This document shows, one piece after another, positions 52,764 to 61,793 of a stretch of 64,000 nt of DNA. The position numbers and the translations under genes are program-made. Each line of letters starts with the position of its first letter. The stretch's first letter is position 1. Origin of the DNA: Shewanella zhangzhouensis (lineage in GTDB: Bacteria > Pseudomonadota > Gammaproteobacteria > Enterobacterales > Shewanellaceae); the NCBI RefSeq assembly GCF_019457615.1, contig NZ_CP080414.1, positions 1,734,501 through 1,798,500 on the forward strand, given 5' to 3'. Under the pieces are notes generated by a model. That model ran no database searches and was not told the DNA's origin. It saw nothing but the letters and a program-made list of their open reading frames with translations.

Positions 52764-52795
52764 AAAAAACCAGCGCTAATGCGCTGGTTTTTTTA
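52764..52795. terminator. Bidirectional terminator between rnk and fur
   Basis: AAAAAACCAGCGC-TAAT-GCGCTGGTTTTTT lies between the converging rnk and fur genes. Confidence 0.93.
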
Positions 52796-52808
52796 AGGAA
52801 AATTGCGA

Positions 52809-53240
52809 TTACTCGTCGCCGTGATCACAGGTATCGTTGGTGCACACGCCGTACAGATACAGGCTGTGGTTGGTGAGCTTGATATTGTGGCGCATGGCGA
52901 TTTCATTCTGACGACGTTCAATCAGGTCATCAGAAAACTCAATCACTTTGCCACAGCTCAAACAGACCAGGTGATCGTGGTGATGTTGAGTGGACAGCTC
53001 GAACACGGCCTTGCCGCTTTCGAAGTGGTGACGGGAGACAATGCCCGCATCGTCAAACTGGTTCAGTACCCGGTACACGGTGGCCAGGCCAATCTCTTCA
53101 CCAATCTCAAGCAACTTCTTATACAGGTCTTCGGCACTGATGTGTTGATTGTCTGGTTCTTGCATCAGCTCCAGGATTTTTACTCGTGGCAGGGTAACTT
53201 TCAATCCCGCTTTTTTCAGCGCCTGATTTCCATCTGTCAT
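52809..53240 (-). CDS. fur: Ferric uptake regulator Fur
   Basis: Start at 53240 (MTDGNQALKKAGLKVTLPR) gives 143 residues, the usual Fur length; the longer frame adds 18 unlikely residues. The winged-helix part ends in GLATVYRVLNQFDDAGIVSRH. Metal-site residues are HHHDHLVCLSCGKVIEFSDD and the C-terminal CTNDTCDHGDE. It represses iron-uptake genes with Fe2+. No Fur box was recognised in its own upstream region or elsewhere in the window. Confidence 0.97.
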   Translation of the reverse strand: MTDGNQALKKAGLKVTLPRVKILELMQEPDNQHISAEDLYKKLLEIGEEIGLATVYRVLNQFDDAGIVSRHHFESGKAVFELSTQHHHDHLVCLSCGKVIEFSDDLIERRQNEIAMRHNIKLTNHSLYLYGVCTNDTCDHGDE

Positions 53241-53492
53241 GGTTAATCTCTTGATTGCAGAACCATTGGGCTCTTTGTGGACAATGGAATTCATTATATG
53301 TGTCTGGATTCAAAACTTAAACCTTTGATAGCCCTTAAATGAACTCATATGGCAATATTTGCTGGTGTATCAGACAATCGTCCATGATTGGGTCAAAAAG
53401 GCACATTCAGACAAGGGTTATACCAAGGCACAATTGTCAGCGACCTGCGGGAAATGGCAGGCTGGAAACAAAATAATAAGGAAGGCATCAGC

Positions 53493-54239
53493 ATGTACCG
53501 GCATATAGTAGTACTCACAGGCGCGGGCATTTCTGCAGAGTCGGGGATCCGTACCTTTCGCGATCAGGACGGCCTGTGGGAAGAGCACCATATAGAAGAT
53601 GTGGCGACCCCAGAAGGTTATGAGCGTGATCCGCAGCTGGTGGAGCGTTTTTACAATCTGCGCTGGGAGCAGTTAAAGTCGACCGAGGTTAGCGCTAACC
53701 CGGCCCATGAGGCCCTTGCCCAGCTCGAAACCGAATTTGACGGTGAGTTTTTGCTGGTAACCCAGAACGTGGACGACTTGCACGAGCGCGGTGGTAGCCA
53801 GCGGCTTATTCATATGCATGGCGAGCTTAATAAAGGCCGTTGCCCCCGCTCACGTCAAACCTTTTTACTGCGCGAACCCTTTGGTCCGGACAATGTTTGT
53901 ACCTGCTGTATCCCTGCTCAGCGCCTGCGGCCCCATATCGTCTGGTTTGGTGAAATGCCCTTTGGCATGGACCGTATCCACGATGCATTGGAACGTTGCG
54001 ACCTCTTTATTGCCATAGGCACCTCGGGCACTGTCTATCCGGCTGCCGGGTTTGTGGATATTGCCAATCATCATGGTGCCCAGACTGTGGAAGTGAATCT
54101 GGCTGCTCCCGACAGGCATAGCCAGTTCCAGTGGCACCTCACCGGCAAAGCCGGTGACATTGTGCCGCGACTGGTGCGCGCTGTGCTTCAAGGGAAAAGC
54201 TTGTGTAGCCTGGCCGATGTGTTGCAAGAGACCGACTGA
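53493..54239 (+). CDS. cobB: Sirtuin NAD-dependent protein deacylase CobB
   Basis: Start at 53493 (MYRHIVVLTGAGISAESG), preceded by AAGGAAGG; the longer frame would add 35 residues. 248 residues. NAD-binding GAGISAESGIRTFRD, TQNVDDLHERGG with the catalytic MHGEL, and LRPHIVWFGEMPFGM are all as in E. coli CobB. Zinc ligands are GRC with CTCC. It removes acetyl and succinyl groups from lysines, linking it to the carbon-metabolism genes nearby. The next gene begins 3 bases after its stop. Confidence 0.94.
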   Translation: MYRHIVVLTGAGISAESGIRTFRDQDGLWEEHHIEDVATPEGYERDPQLVERFYNLRWEQLKSTEVSANPAHEALAQLETEFDGEFLLVTQNVDDLHERGGSQRLIHMHGELNKGRCPRSRQTFLLREPFGPDNVCTCCIPAQRLRPHIVWFGEMPFGMDRIHDALERCDLFIAIGTSGTVYPAAGFVDIANHHGAQTVEVNLAAPDRHSQFQWHLTGKAGDIVPRLVRAVLQGKSLCSLADVLQETD

Positions 54240-54242
54240 ATA

Positions 54243-54683
54243 ATGAAAAAAGCCATTATCCTCAGAGGGCTGCCCGGCAGTGGAAAGTCGTATTGGGTGA
54301 AAGCATTTCTGGCTTCGTTGCCCGAAGGGGCTCACTTGGGCAAACCCAATGCCCGGGTGTTTTCCACCGATGCGTTTTTTACCAAAGAGGGGGTGTATTG
54401 CTTCGATGCCAAAAAGTTGCCCGAATACCATCAGCGAAACCTCTGTGAATTTATCGAGGCGCTGGCAGAGGGTACTCCTGTGGTGATTTGCGACAACACC
54501 AATCTGGCACACTGGGAATATTTGGCTTACGAGACTGCAGCCAAAGCCCTGGGATATGAGGTGGAAAAGGTGCTCATAGGCACCCCGGGCGACAGGCGCC
54601 ATCAGGCGCTTTGCGCCGAGCGAAATAGCCACGGCGTGCCACTTGCAGCCATCAGGCGTATGGCCAGGACTTTTCAGCCCTGA
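54243..54683 (+). CDS. P-loop AAA_33-type ATPase / small kinase-like protein
   Basis: 146 residues. Walker A is RGLPGSGKSYW at the N-terminus; FSTDAFF and VICDNTNLAHWEYLAY fit the polynucleotide-kinase/zeta-like nucleoside kinase fold used by many small P-loop proteins. The C-terminus ends RRMARTFQP. It starts 3 bases after cobB and is probably cotranscribed. The substrate is unknown; a nucleic-acid end or small-molecule phosphotransferase is possible. Confidence 0.82.
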   Translation: MKKAIILRGLPGSGKSYWVKAFLASLPEGAHLGKPNARVFSTDAFFTKEGVYCFDAKKLPEYHQRNLCEFIEALAEGTPVVICDNTNLAHWEYLAYETAAKALGYEVEKVLIGTPGDRRHQALCAERNSHGVPLAAIRRMARTFQP

Positions 54684-54690
54684 TATCGCG

Positions 54691-56001
54691 TTATCCGTGG
54701 GCCGGATTGTGGGCCGTTTTGCAAATGCCGACCAGAGCGGCGACCTCCACCATGGCATGGGTCAGCATACCAAGCTCGTCATCACTGATGCAGTAGGGCG
54801 GCATCACGTAAATCAGTCTGCCAAAGGGGCGAACCCACACACCGCGCTCGGCAAAGGCCTTAAGTGCAAAGGCGGTATCCACGGTTTGGACCATTTCAAT
54901 CACACCCACCGCGCCAAGCACTCGTACGTCGGCTACCTGCGGCAGCATTCTGGCGGTTTCCAGTGATTGACTCAGCTTGGCTTCAATATTGGCGACTTGC
55001 GATGGCCAGCGGTTTTCAGCAAAAAGCGCAAGGCTTGCCAGCGCGGCGGCGCAGGCGAGTGGATTAGCCATAAAGGTGGGGCCGTGCATAAACACGCCGG
55101 CGGGTGAGTTCGATATGCCTGCGGCGACTTCATCAGTGCACAGGGTTGCCGCAAGACTCAGCATGCCGCCGGTGAGCGCCTTGCCAAGGCAAAGTAAATC
55201 CGGGGCTATACCCGCATGCTCGTAGGCAAACGCCTTGCCGGTGCGGCCAAAGCCGGTGGCAATCTCATCCAAAATCAGCAGCACCTTATACTCATCGCAC
55301 AGGGTGCGAATGGACTTCAGATAATCCGGGCTGTGAAACCTGAGGCCACCTGCGCCCTGCATGATGGGCTCAATAATCAGGGCGGCGATTTCATGGTGAT
55401 GGGTTTGCAGTAAAGTGCGCAGTTCGGCCAGGTCTGACTCTTCAACCGAGTGGCCAAAACCTGCGGGCGGTGCCTTGGCGAAAATCTGTTTGGGTACCAG
55501 ATGGCCGAACATGCCGTGCATGCCTGAGTTGGGATCGCAGACGCTCATGGCCGCAAAGGTATCACCATGATAGCCGCCAAGTACTGTCAGTAGTTTGTGC
55601 TTTTGCGGCTCACTTCTGCCTTGCCAGTACTGCATGGCCATCTTAAGGGCCACTTCCACCGCCACTGAACCGGAGTCGGCATAAAACACCTTGGTCAGCT
55701 TTGGGTGCACCAGCTTAAGCAGTGCCTTGCCGAGGTCAGTGGCAGGCTCATGGGTGAGGCCGCCAAACATCACGTGGCTGAGTCTGGCGGCCTGAGCTTG
55801 CACCGCGCCAACCAGTGCAGGGTGGCCATAGCCATGAATCGCCGACCACCAGGAAGAGGTGCCGTCAACCAGCTCGCGACCGTCCTCCAGCGTCAGGCAG
55901 CAGCCTTCGGCACTTTGCACACCCAGTACCGGTAAAGGTGCTGCCATTGAGGTATAAGGGTGCCAAAGGTGGTTACGGTCAAACTCAAAATCTATGCTCA
56001 T
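54691..56001 (-). CDS. bioA: Adenosylmethionine-8-amino-7-oxononanoate aminotransferase
   Basis: 436 residues. Class-III aminotransferase features: GTSSWWSAIHGYGHPALV (substrate-site region), HGDTFAAMSV, LDEIATGFGRTGKAFAYEH and the PLP-lysine segment LCLGKALTGG. It makes 7,8-diaminopelargonate using S-adenosylmethionine as amino donor, the step between BioF and BioD. Divergent from bioBFCD; converges closely on the P-loop gene (7 bases between stops). Confidence 0.96.
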   Translation of the reverse strand: MSIDFEFDRNHLWHPYTSMAAPLPVLGVQSAEGCCLTLEDGRELVDGTSSWWSAIHGYGHPALVGAVQAQAARLSHVMFGGLTHEPATDLGKALLKLVHPKLTKVFYADSGSVAVEVALKMAMQYWQGRSEPQKHKLLTVLGGYHGDTFAAMSVCDPNSGMHGMFGHLVPKQIFAKAPPAGFGHSVEESDLAELRTLLQTHHHEIAALIIEPIMQGAGGLRFHSPDYLKSIRTLCDEYKVLLILDEIATGFGRTGKAFAYEHAGIAPDLLCLGKALTGGMLSLAATLCTDEVAAGISNSPAGVFMHGPTFMANPLACAAALASLALFAENRWPSQVANIEAKLSQSLETARMLPQVADVRVLGAVGVIEMVQTVDTAFALKAFAERGVWVRPFGRLIYVMPPYCISDDELGMLTHAMVEVAALVGICKTAHNPAHG

Positions 56002-56044
56002 TTGGTGCGCTCAAAATTTAATCATCAGTAAACCCTGCCAACTG

Positions 56045-56086
56045 GTTGGCGTTGACAGTGTAAGGGCCAAGGTTATCCTAGCCAAC
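56045..56086 (+). promoter_or_regulatory. bioB promoter flanked by an inverted repeat
   Basis: TTGACA (56052-56057), a 16-base spacer and TATCCT (56074-56079) precede bioB by about 33 bases. GTTGGC (56045-56050) and GCCAAC (56081-56086) flank both hexamers as a long-spaced inverted repeat. No match to the usual BirA operator (TTGTAAACC type) is evident. Confidence 0.55.
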
Positions 56087-56111
56087 AGAAAACATTAATT
56101 GGGGTATTACC

Positions 56112-57176
56112 ATGTCATCCTTTGCCGTTCGCCACGACTGGAGCCGTCAGGAAGTCGAGGCGCTGTTTGCACTGCCAATGAACGATCTGCTGTTTCGTGC
56201 CCACAGCATACACCGCGAAGTGTTCGATCCCAATGAGGTACAGATAAGCCGCTTGTTGTCGATTAAAACCGGCGCCTGCCCAGAGGACTGCAAATACTGC
56301 CCTCAGAGCGCCCGTTACGATACCGGTCTGGAAAAAGAGCGCCTGCTTGAAATTGAAAAGGTGCTGACCGAAGCCCGCGCCGCCAAAGATGCCGGTGCCA
56401 CCCGATTTTGCATGGGCGCCGCCTGGCGTAATCCCCATGAGCGCGATATGCCGTATCTGACTGATATGGTGAAAGAAGTAAAATCCATGGGGCTGGAAAC
56501 CTGCATGACCCTGGGCATGCTCTCCGCCCATCAGGCCAATCAGCTTGCCGAAGCCGGACTGGATTATTACAACCACAACCTGGATACTTCTCCTGAGTTT
56601 TACGGCGATATCATCACCACCCGCACCTATCAGGACAGGCTTGATACCCTCTCCAACGTGCGTGCTGCCGGCATGAAGGTGTGCTCTGGTGGTATCGTCG
56701 GCATGGGTGAGCAGGCCACCGACCGTGCCGGTTTGCTGCAGCAACTGGCAAACCTTGAGCAGCATCCCGACTCTGTGCCAATCAATATGTTGGTGAAGGT
56801 GACGGGCACGCCGCTGGACAGCGTGGATGACTTGGATCCGCTGGAATTTGTGCGCACCATTGCCGTGGCCCGAATTTTGATGCCGCTCTCAAGGGTGCGT
56901 CTGTCGGCCGGTCGCGAGAACATGAGCGATGAGCTGCAGGCCATGTGTTTCTTTGCCGGTGCCAACTCGATTTTTTACGGCTGCAAGTTGCTGACCACAC
57001 CAAATCCCGAAGAAAACGATGATATGAGCCTGTTCCGCCGTTTGGGCCTGAAGCCAGAACAAGGCAAGGCAGCCATCGTCGAAGAAGACGCTGCCGTGGT
57101 GGCGCGCGCTGCCAGGGAGCAAAAGGCTGACGGCGTCGCCAAGACCAAACCGCTTTTCTACGACGCGGCCAAGTGA
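56112..57176 (+). CDS. bioB: Biotin synthase
   Basis: 354 residues. The radical-SAM cluster ligands are in GACPEDCKYCPQSARY (CxxxCxxC). The later YYNHNLDTSPEFY, CSGGIVGMGE and RLSAGRENM segments carry the second cluster and substrate residues. It inserts sulfur into dethiobiotin, the last step of biotin synthesis. First gene of bioBFCD; 13 bases before bioF. Confidence 0.98.
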   Translation: MSSFAVRHDWSRQEVEALFALPMNDLLFRAHSIHREVFDPNEVQISRLLSIKTGACPEDCKYCPQSARYDTGLEKERLLEIEKVLTEARAAKDAGATRFCMGAAWRNPHERDMPYLTDMVKEVKSMGLETCMTLGMLSAHQANQLAEAGLDYYNHNLDTSPEFYGDIITTRTYQDRLDTLSNVRAAGMKVCSGGIVGMGEQATDRAGLLQQLANLEQHPDSVPINMLVKVTGTPLDSVDDLDPLEFVRTIAVARILMPLSRVRLSAGRENMSDELQAMCFFAGANSIFYGCKLLTTPNPEENDDMSLFRRLGLKPEQGKAAIVEEDAAVVARAAREQKADGVAKTKPLFYDAAK

Positions 57177-57189
57177 GCCGGATTTAACA

Positions 57190-58350
57190 GTGACGAATCG
57201 GTTGCTGCATCGCCTGGCTGACGCCAGAGTGAAAGCCGAATCAGCGGGGCTTTGGCGTCGACGTCAGCGCCACAGCCCGGCCCTGATGGACTTTTCTGCC
57301 AACGATTATCTGGGGCTCGCCCGGGATAGGCGTTTGGTTGAGGCGCTGGCGGAAGGCGCACGCCGCTATGGCGTCGGCAGCGGTGCTTCGCCACTGGTGA
57401 GTGGTTATTCCGAGGCCCACGCCGAACTGGAAGCGGCACTCTGCGCCGCAACCGGCCATGAAGCTGCGCTGCTTTTTTGCTCGGGTTTTGCCGCCAACCT
57501 GGCGTTGTGCCATGCCCTGTTTGACAGCACTGATACCCTGGTGGCCGATAAGCTCATCCATGCCTCCATGATTGACGGTATTCTTGGCAGTGGCGCCAGC
57601 CTCAAGCGTTACCCCCATTGCGATCTCAGTGGCGCGGCGCGCCTGATAGCGAAGTTCCCGGGCACAGCGCTCCTCACCGAGAGTATTTTCAGTATGGATG
57701 GGGACTTGGCGCCCCTGTCTGCGCTCTCAAATCTGTGTGAATCCCATAACAGTTTGTTTATTGTCGATGACGCCCATGGTTTTGGTGTGATCGGCGAACA
57801 AGCGATGGGGGCCAGCCGCCTGGAAGGGGTTAATATCTCGCTGCAGCTGGTGACCTTTGGTAAGGCGCTGGGGTGTCAGGGCGCGGCACTGCTCGGCAGC
57901 CAGGCGCTTATTGAGAGTCTGGTGGCGAGTGCCAGGCACTATATTTATTCTACGGCCTTATCTCCGGCGCAGGCTTATGCGGCGCGCTTCTCGCTCTCAC
58001 TGGTGCAGCAGGGCGAACAAAACGCAACACTGGCCGCGAATATCTGCCATTTCCTGAACAGCGCCAAGGAAGCTGGTCTTAAGTTGCTGCCTTCTCAAAG
58101 CCCAATTCAACTGCTACCCGTCCCTGATGTAGAGGTTTGTCTGATGGCTGCGAATGCCCTCAAGGCCAGAGGCTTTTTGGTTGGGGCAATTCGCCCTCCC
58201 ACGGTACCTGTCCCAAGGCTCAGAATAACCCTGAGTGCTGCCCAAAGCATGCAAAGCATAGAGGCGTTGGTACACGCCCTGGCGGACATCGAAAATGGCT
58301 TTGGCGAGGGTGTTAACGAAGGCACAGTTAAAGGCTGTGACGCGCCATGA
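57190..58350 (+). CDS. bioF: 8-amino-7-oxononanoate synthase
   Basis: GTG start at 57190 gives 386 residues. PLP-dependent alpha-oxoamine synthase features are MDFSANDYLGLARD, GSGASPLVSGYSEAHAELE, FIVDDAHGFGVIGEQ and the PLP lysine in TFGKALGCQGAALL. It condenses pimeloyl-ACP with alanine. It shares its stop with the bioC start (ATGA overlap). Confidence 0.95.
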   Translation: MTNRLLHRLADARVKAESAGLWRRRQRHSPALMDFSANDYLGLARDRRLVEALAEGARRYGVGSGASPLVSGYSEAHAELEAALCAATGHEAALLFCSGFAANLALCHALFDSTDTLVADKLIHASMIDGILGSGASLKRYPHCDLSGAARLIAKFPGTALLTESIFSMDGDLAPLSALSNLCESHNSLFIVDDAHGFGVIGEQAMGASRLEGVNISLQLVTFGKALGCQGAALLGSQALIESLVASARHYIYSTALSPAQAYAARFSLSLVQQGEQNATLAANICHFLNSAKEAGLKLLPSQSPIQLLPVPDVEVCLMAANALKARGFLVGAIRPPTVPVPRLRITLSAAQSMQSIEALVHALADIENGFGEGVNEGTVKGCDAP

Positions 58351-59096
58351 TGACAAGCCAATCCGACGTGGCTGGGCACTTCTCCCGTGCCCATCAGTAC
58401 GACTGCCACAATCTGCTGCAACGACTGACCGCAAATAAGCTGCAAACCAAAGCAGGACTTCGGGGGCATTTACTGGATATTGGCGCAGGTCCGGGCACCG
58501 ATTTTTCGCTGTTCCCTGTCAATCGGGTGACCACGGTGGATATTGCGTTTGCCATGTGCCAGCGGCTTCGCTGTCTTCATCCATCCTACGAGGCTGTCTG
58601 CGCGGATGCTTCCGCCTTGCCGTTTGCAGACGGGCGCTTCGACTGCCTCTATTCCAATCTCGCGCTGCAGTGGTGCTCCGACTTTACCGTGGCAGTTGCT
58701 GAGGCGTATCGGGTGCTTAAACCCGGGGGCCGTGGTTACTTTGCCATGGTGTGTGACGGCGCGTTACCTGAGCTTGAGATATTGGGGTTTTGTGTGAATC
58801 ATTTTGCCCCGGCCCCTCAAATGGCATCGGCCTTCAGCGACCATGACTGGTGCGAGTTATCCACCGAGGTGGCGACAGAGACCCTCCATTTCGACGATTT
58901 GCGGACACTGCTTTATTCCATTAAAGGGGTGGGTGCCAGTGCCCGACATGGCGCGGGGCAGGCAAAGGCCCTTCGTGGTCGCGCGGACTGGCTGGCGCGG
59001 GTGGATAACGCCGAACGCACGAGAACGCCTAAGGGCTTGCCGCTGAGCTATCAGATTTTGTACGTCAGTGCGCAGAAGCGAGGAGCAAACACATGA
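58347..59096 (+). CDS. bioC: Malonyl-ACP O-methyltransferase BioC
   Basis: 249 residues, class-I SAM-dependent methyltransferase. The SAM site LLDIGAGPGTD, the VTTVDIAFAM acidic segment, FDCLYSNLALQWCSD and LKPGGRGYFAMV match BioC. Overlaps bioF and bioD by 4 bases each. It methylates malonyl-ACP to start pimeloyl synthesis on the fatty-acid pathway. The esterase bioH is not in the window. Confidence 0.93.
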   Translation: MMTSQSDVAGHFSRAHQYDCHNLLQRLTANKLQTKAGLRGHLLDIGAGPGTDFSLFPVNRVTTVDIAFAMCQRLRCLHPSYEAVCADASALPFADGRFDCLYSNLALQWCSDFTVAVAEAYRVLKPGGRGYFAMVCDGALPELEILGFCVNHFAPAPQMASAFSDHDWCELSTEVATETLHFDDLRTLLYSIKGVGASARHGAGQAKALRGRADWLARVDNAERTRTPKGLPLSYQILYVSAQKRGANT

Positions 59097-59785
59097 TGTA
59101 TTTTGTGACAGGTACCGATACGGACTGCGGAAAGTCCTTTATCTCCGCTGCCTTGCTGTCTGCGGTGACCAAACACAATCCCCATGCAGGCACGCTGGGC
59201 ATTAAACCTGTGGCGTCGGGCTGCCGGGTTACCGAGTCTGGTCTTAGAAACCCGGATGCTGAACTGCTCATGGCCCACAGTAGTCACAAGCTGGATTATC
59301 ACAGCGTTAACCCCATCGCCTTTGAGCCCGCCATCGCTCCACATATTGCTGCCGCGAATGTGGGGGTGGATATATGCCCTGAGGCCATTATGGCCAAACT
59401 CGACCTGGCCCGGATGAAAGCCGCCGATTTCTGTTTGGTCGAAGGTGCCGGTGGCTGGCGATTGCCGCTTGGCAATGGGCGGTTTATGCCGGAAATGGTG
59501 CAGGCACTCCAGTTACCTGTTGTCCTGGTGGTGGGGATGAAGCTTGGCTGTCTGAACCACGCCATGCTGACCCAGGAGGCCATCAAGGCCGATGGCCTGC
59601 GTATTGCCGGCTGGGTCGCCAATCGGATTGACCCCGAAATGGCCTGCTATGAAGAGAATCTGGCGACGCTGATGTCTGTAATGGACGCTCCCTTTTTGGG
59701 GGCTGTGCCTTATATTCCTTCGGCGAGGCCGGTCGATGCGGCTGCCTTTATTAAGCCAGGCCCCTTGTTGTCAGAACAGCGCTGA
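59093..59785 (+). CDS. bioD: Dethiobiotin synthetase
   Basis: 230 residues. P-loop GTDTDCGKSFISAALL, GIKPVASGCR and VEGAGGWRLPLGNG are BioD motifs. It closes the ureido ring of 7,8-diaminopelargonate with ATP and CO2. Last gene of the bioBFCD cluster; a terminator follows about 58 bases later. Confidence 0.96.
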   Translation: MMYFVTGTDTDCGKSFISAALLSAVTKHNPHAGTLGIKPVASGCRVTESGLRNPDAELLMAHSSHKLDYHSVNPIAFEPAIAPHIAAANVGVDICPEAIMAKLDLARMKAADFCLVEGAGGWRLPLGNGRFMPEMVQALQLPVVLVVGMKLGCLNHAMLTQEAIKADGLRIAGWVANRIDPEMACYEENLATLMSVMDAPFLGAVPYIPSARPVDAAAFIKPGPLLSEQR

Positions 59786-59841
59786 CAGACGCCAAGGTGT
59801 GTTTGATAAGCCAAGCCTTATCACACAGGTATGCCAGAAAT

Positions 59842-59870
59842 AAAAAGGTCGCCGATTGGCGACCTTTATT
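59842..59870. terminator. Bidirectional terminator between bioD and pepE
   Basis: The AAAGGTCGCC / GGCGACCTTT stem with a GATT loop lies between the converging bioD and pepE genes; A and T runs flank both sides. Confidence 0.88.
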
Positions 59871-59882
59871 ATTTACGGTCGA

Positions 59883-60590
59883 TTACAGCAGCTCACTGAG
59901 ATCGGCGCCTGCTGCGATAGGGGACTTTTGAACGCTGCCCTTAAAGAAGTAAGCTTCTTTATCGCCCAATAAGGTTAGCTTGTCGCCCTGGCGATAGAGG
60001 GCACTGCCTTCCTGAATACCCACGACCGGGGTTAGAGGGTCAACCATGGTGAACTCCAGCAGGCGCTGGGCACGGGTCTCACCGTTATGGCCGGGGGCCT
60101 GATAATCGGTGTAATGGGGGTTAAGCTGAAACGGCAGCAAACCCAGGGCGGTGAAGGACGGCGGCTCTATGATTGGCATGTCGTTGGTGGTACGGATTGA
60201 CAAGCCAGCGATGTTGGAACCTGCGGACCAGCCAACATAGGGCTTACCGGCTTCAACCTGCTCGCGAATGACAAACAGCAAGTCGTAGCGGTACAGCTCG
60301 TGCAGTAGATGGAAGGTGTTGCCGCCGCCAACAAAAATGCCGTCGGCATCGCGAATCGCCTGACGGGGATCGGCATGCTCGTGGATGCCACTGATGTTGA
60401 TATTCAGGTTGCGCAGGCCCTGGCGAACCTTCTCGAGGTACACATCATAACCCAGGCTGATCCCGGCATAGGGAATAAACACCCAATTGCGGGCATTCTC
60501 CGTCAAAGGGGCGATAAAGGGCAGAGTGTGTTCAAGATATGGGGTATCGCCAACGCGGGAAGCGCTGAGCAGCAGGGCGCGGATGGTCAT
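59883..60590 (-). CDS. pepE: Dipeptidase E (peptidase S51)
   Basis: 235 residues, the PepE length. The nucleophile Ser lies in VGWSAGSNIAG; FVGGGNTFHLL is the neighbouring conserved segment, and the catalytic His is likely in NPHYTDY. AGGAATTCCC precedes the ATG. It cleaves Asp-X dipeptides in the cytoplasm. Confidence 0.94.
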   Translation of the reverse strand: MTIRALLLSASRVGDTPYLEHTLPFIAPLTENARNWVFIPYAGISLGYDVYLEKVRQGLRNLNINISGIHEHADPRQAIRDADGIFVGGGNTFHLLHELYRYDLLFVIREQVEAGKPYVGWSAGSNIAGLSIRTTNDMPIIEPPSFTALGLLPFQLNPHYTDYQAPGHNGETRAQRLLEFTMVDPLTPVVGIQEGSALYRQGDKLTLLGDKEAYFFKGSVQKSPIAAGADLSELL

Positions 60591-60902
60591 GGGAATTCCT
60601 GATTTTCAGAGGTCGTTATTAGATCTGTATGCCCGTGTAAAAATAAGACGTAATGGGCTTGGGTGGACCAATGTTAACAAAGATTCATCGTGATAAACAT
60701 CTAAAAGGCAAGCCATTGTCAGGGGGGCTTGCGCACACTGTTAATCTTAAGATTTGCTTAAGAAATCCCGCATAGACTGCCGCCATATGTTCCGACAGGG
60801 GATTTGGGCTTTTTCACCAGTGTACCCTTGAAAATCGAATTTTAAGACATATTATGTCCCTTGTGAGTGTGAATGGGCGATTTGCCCGATAAAGGAGCTG
60901 AA
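60591..60902. other. 312-bp gap between pepE and htpX with candidate heat-shock promoter
   Basis: No gene is seen. CTTGAAA (60827-60833) and GACATATT (60846-60853), 12 bases apart, resemble a sigma-32 promoter for htpX, but the -10 match is weak. A GCAAGCC (60708-60714) / GGCTTGC (60726-60732) hairpin lies further upstream. Confidence 0.4.
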
Positions 60903-61763
60903 ATGAAACGTGTATTTCTTTTCCTGTTGACCAACCTGGCAGTGCTGCTGGTTGCGTCGATAGTGATGTCTATTCTGGGCGTTGATACCCGCTCTATGAG
61001 TGGTCTGTTGGTGTTTGCGGCCATCTTTGGTTTCGGTGGCGCCTTTTTCTCGCTGGCCATTTCCAAGTGGATGGCGAAAAAATCCATGGGTTGTGAAGTT
61101 ATCACCACCCCACGGGATGCCACCGAAAAATGGCTGATTGATACGGTTGCCCGCCAGGCGCAGCAAGCCGGTATCAAGATGCCTGAAGTGGCTATCTATA
61201 ATTCACCTGAAATGAACGCCTTTGCCACAGGCCCCAGCAAAAACAACTCGCTGGTGGCCGTGAGTACCGGTCTGCTCTACGGCATGACTCAGGATGAAGT
61301 AGAAGGCGTACTGGCACACGAAGTCAGCCACGTGGCCAATGGCGACATGGTGACCCTGACCCTTATTCAGGGCGTGGTGAACACCTTTGTTATCTTTGCC
61401 GCCCGTGTGGTAGCTGGATTTATCAATAACTTCCTCTCCAGCGATGAAGAGGGTGAAGGTCTGGGTACTTTTGCCTATATCGCGGTGGTGTTTGTACTGG
61501 AAATGCTGTTTGGTATCCTGGCGTCTATCGTGGTTGCTTACTTCTCACGTATCCGTGAGTATCGTGCCGATGAAGGCGGTGCCAAGCTGGCGGGTCGTCA
61601 CAAGATGGTTGCCGCACTCGAGCGGTTGCGTACCGGTCCGGAAACCGGCGCCATGCCAGCTCAAATGGCAGCATTCGGTATCAATGGCAAACGCTCAATC
61701 GGCGAGTTGCTGATGAGCCACCCGCCACTGGAAAAACGCATTCAGGCGCTCAAAGCGCAGTAA
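60903..61763 (+). CDS. htpX: Membrane zinc metalloprotease HtpX
   Basis: Start at 60903 with AAAGGAG 6 bases upstream; 286 residues. Two N-terminal helices, then the catalytic LAHEVSHVANGD (HExxH), two further helices, and the third zinc ligand in REYRADEGGAKLAG. The C-terminus holds SIGELLMSHPPLEKRI. M48B family protease working with FtsH in inner-membrane quality control. Confidence 0.97.
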   Translation: MKRVFLFLLTNLAVLLVASIVMSILGVDTRSMSGLLVFAAIFGFGGAFFSLAISKWMAKKSMGCEVITTPRDATEKWLIDTVARQAQQAGIKMPEVAIYNSPEMNAFATGPSKNNSLVAVSTGLLYGMTQDEVEGVLAHEVSHVANGDMVTLTLIQGVVNTFVIFAARVVAGFINNFLSSDEEGEGLGTFAYIAVVFVLEMLFGILASIVVAYFSRIREYRADEGGAKLAGRHKMVAALERLRTGPETGAMPAQMAAFGINGKRSIGELLMSHPPLEKRIQALKAQ

Positions 61764-61765
61764 AT

Positions 61766-61793
61766 AAAAAAGAGGTCTTCGGACCTCTTTTTT
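61766..61793 (+). terminator. Terminator after htpX
   Basis: AAAAAAGAGGTC-TTCG-GACCTCTTTTTT is a UUCG-capped stem starting 3 bases after the stop. The gap to the cytochrome gene (61,794-62,076) holds no other convincing gene; its promoter could not be assigned. Confidence 0.94.

Noticed and set aside
53241..53492. Fur box in the fur-cobB intergenic region
   Set aside because: No stretch resembles the GATAATGATAATCATTATC pattern closely enough.
53865..54758. Minus-strand open frame across cobB and the P-loop gene
   Set aside because: It overlaps two well-supported genes and shows no recognisable domain.
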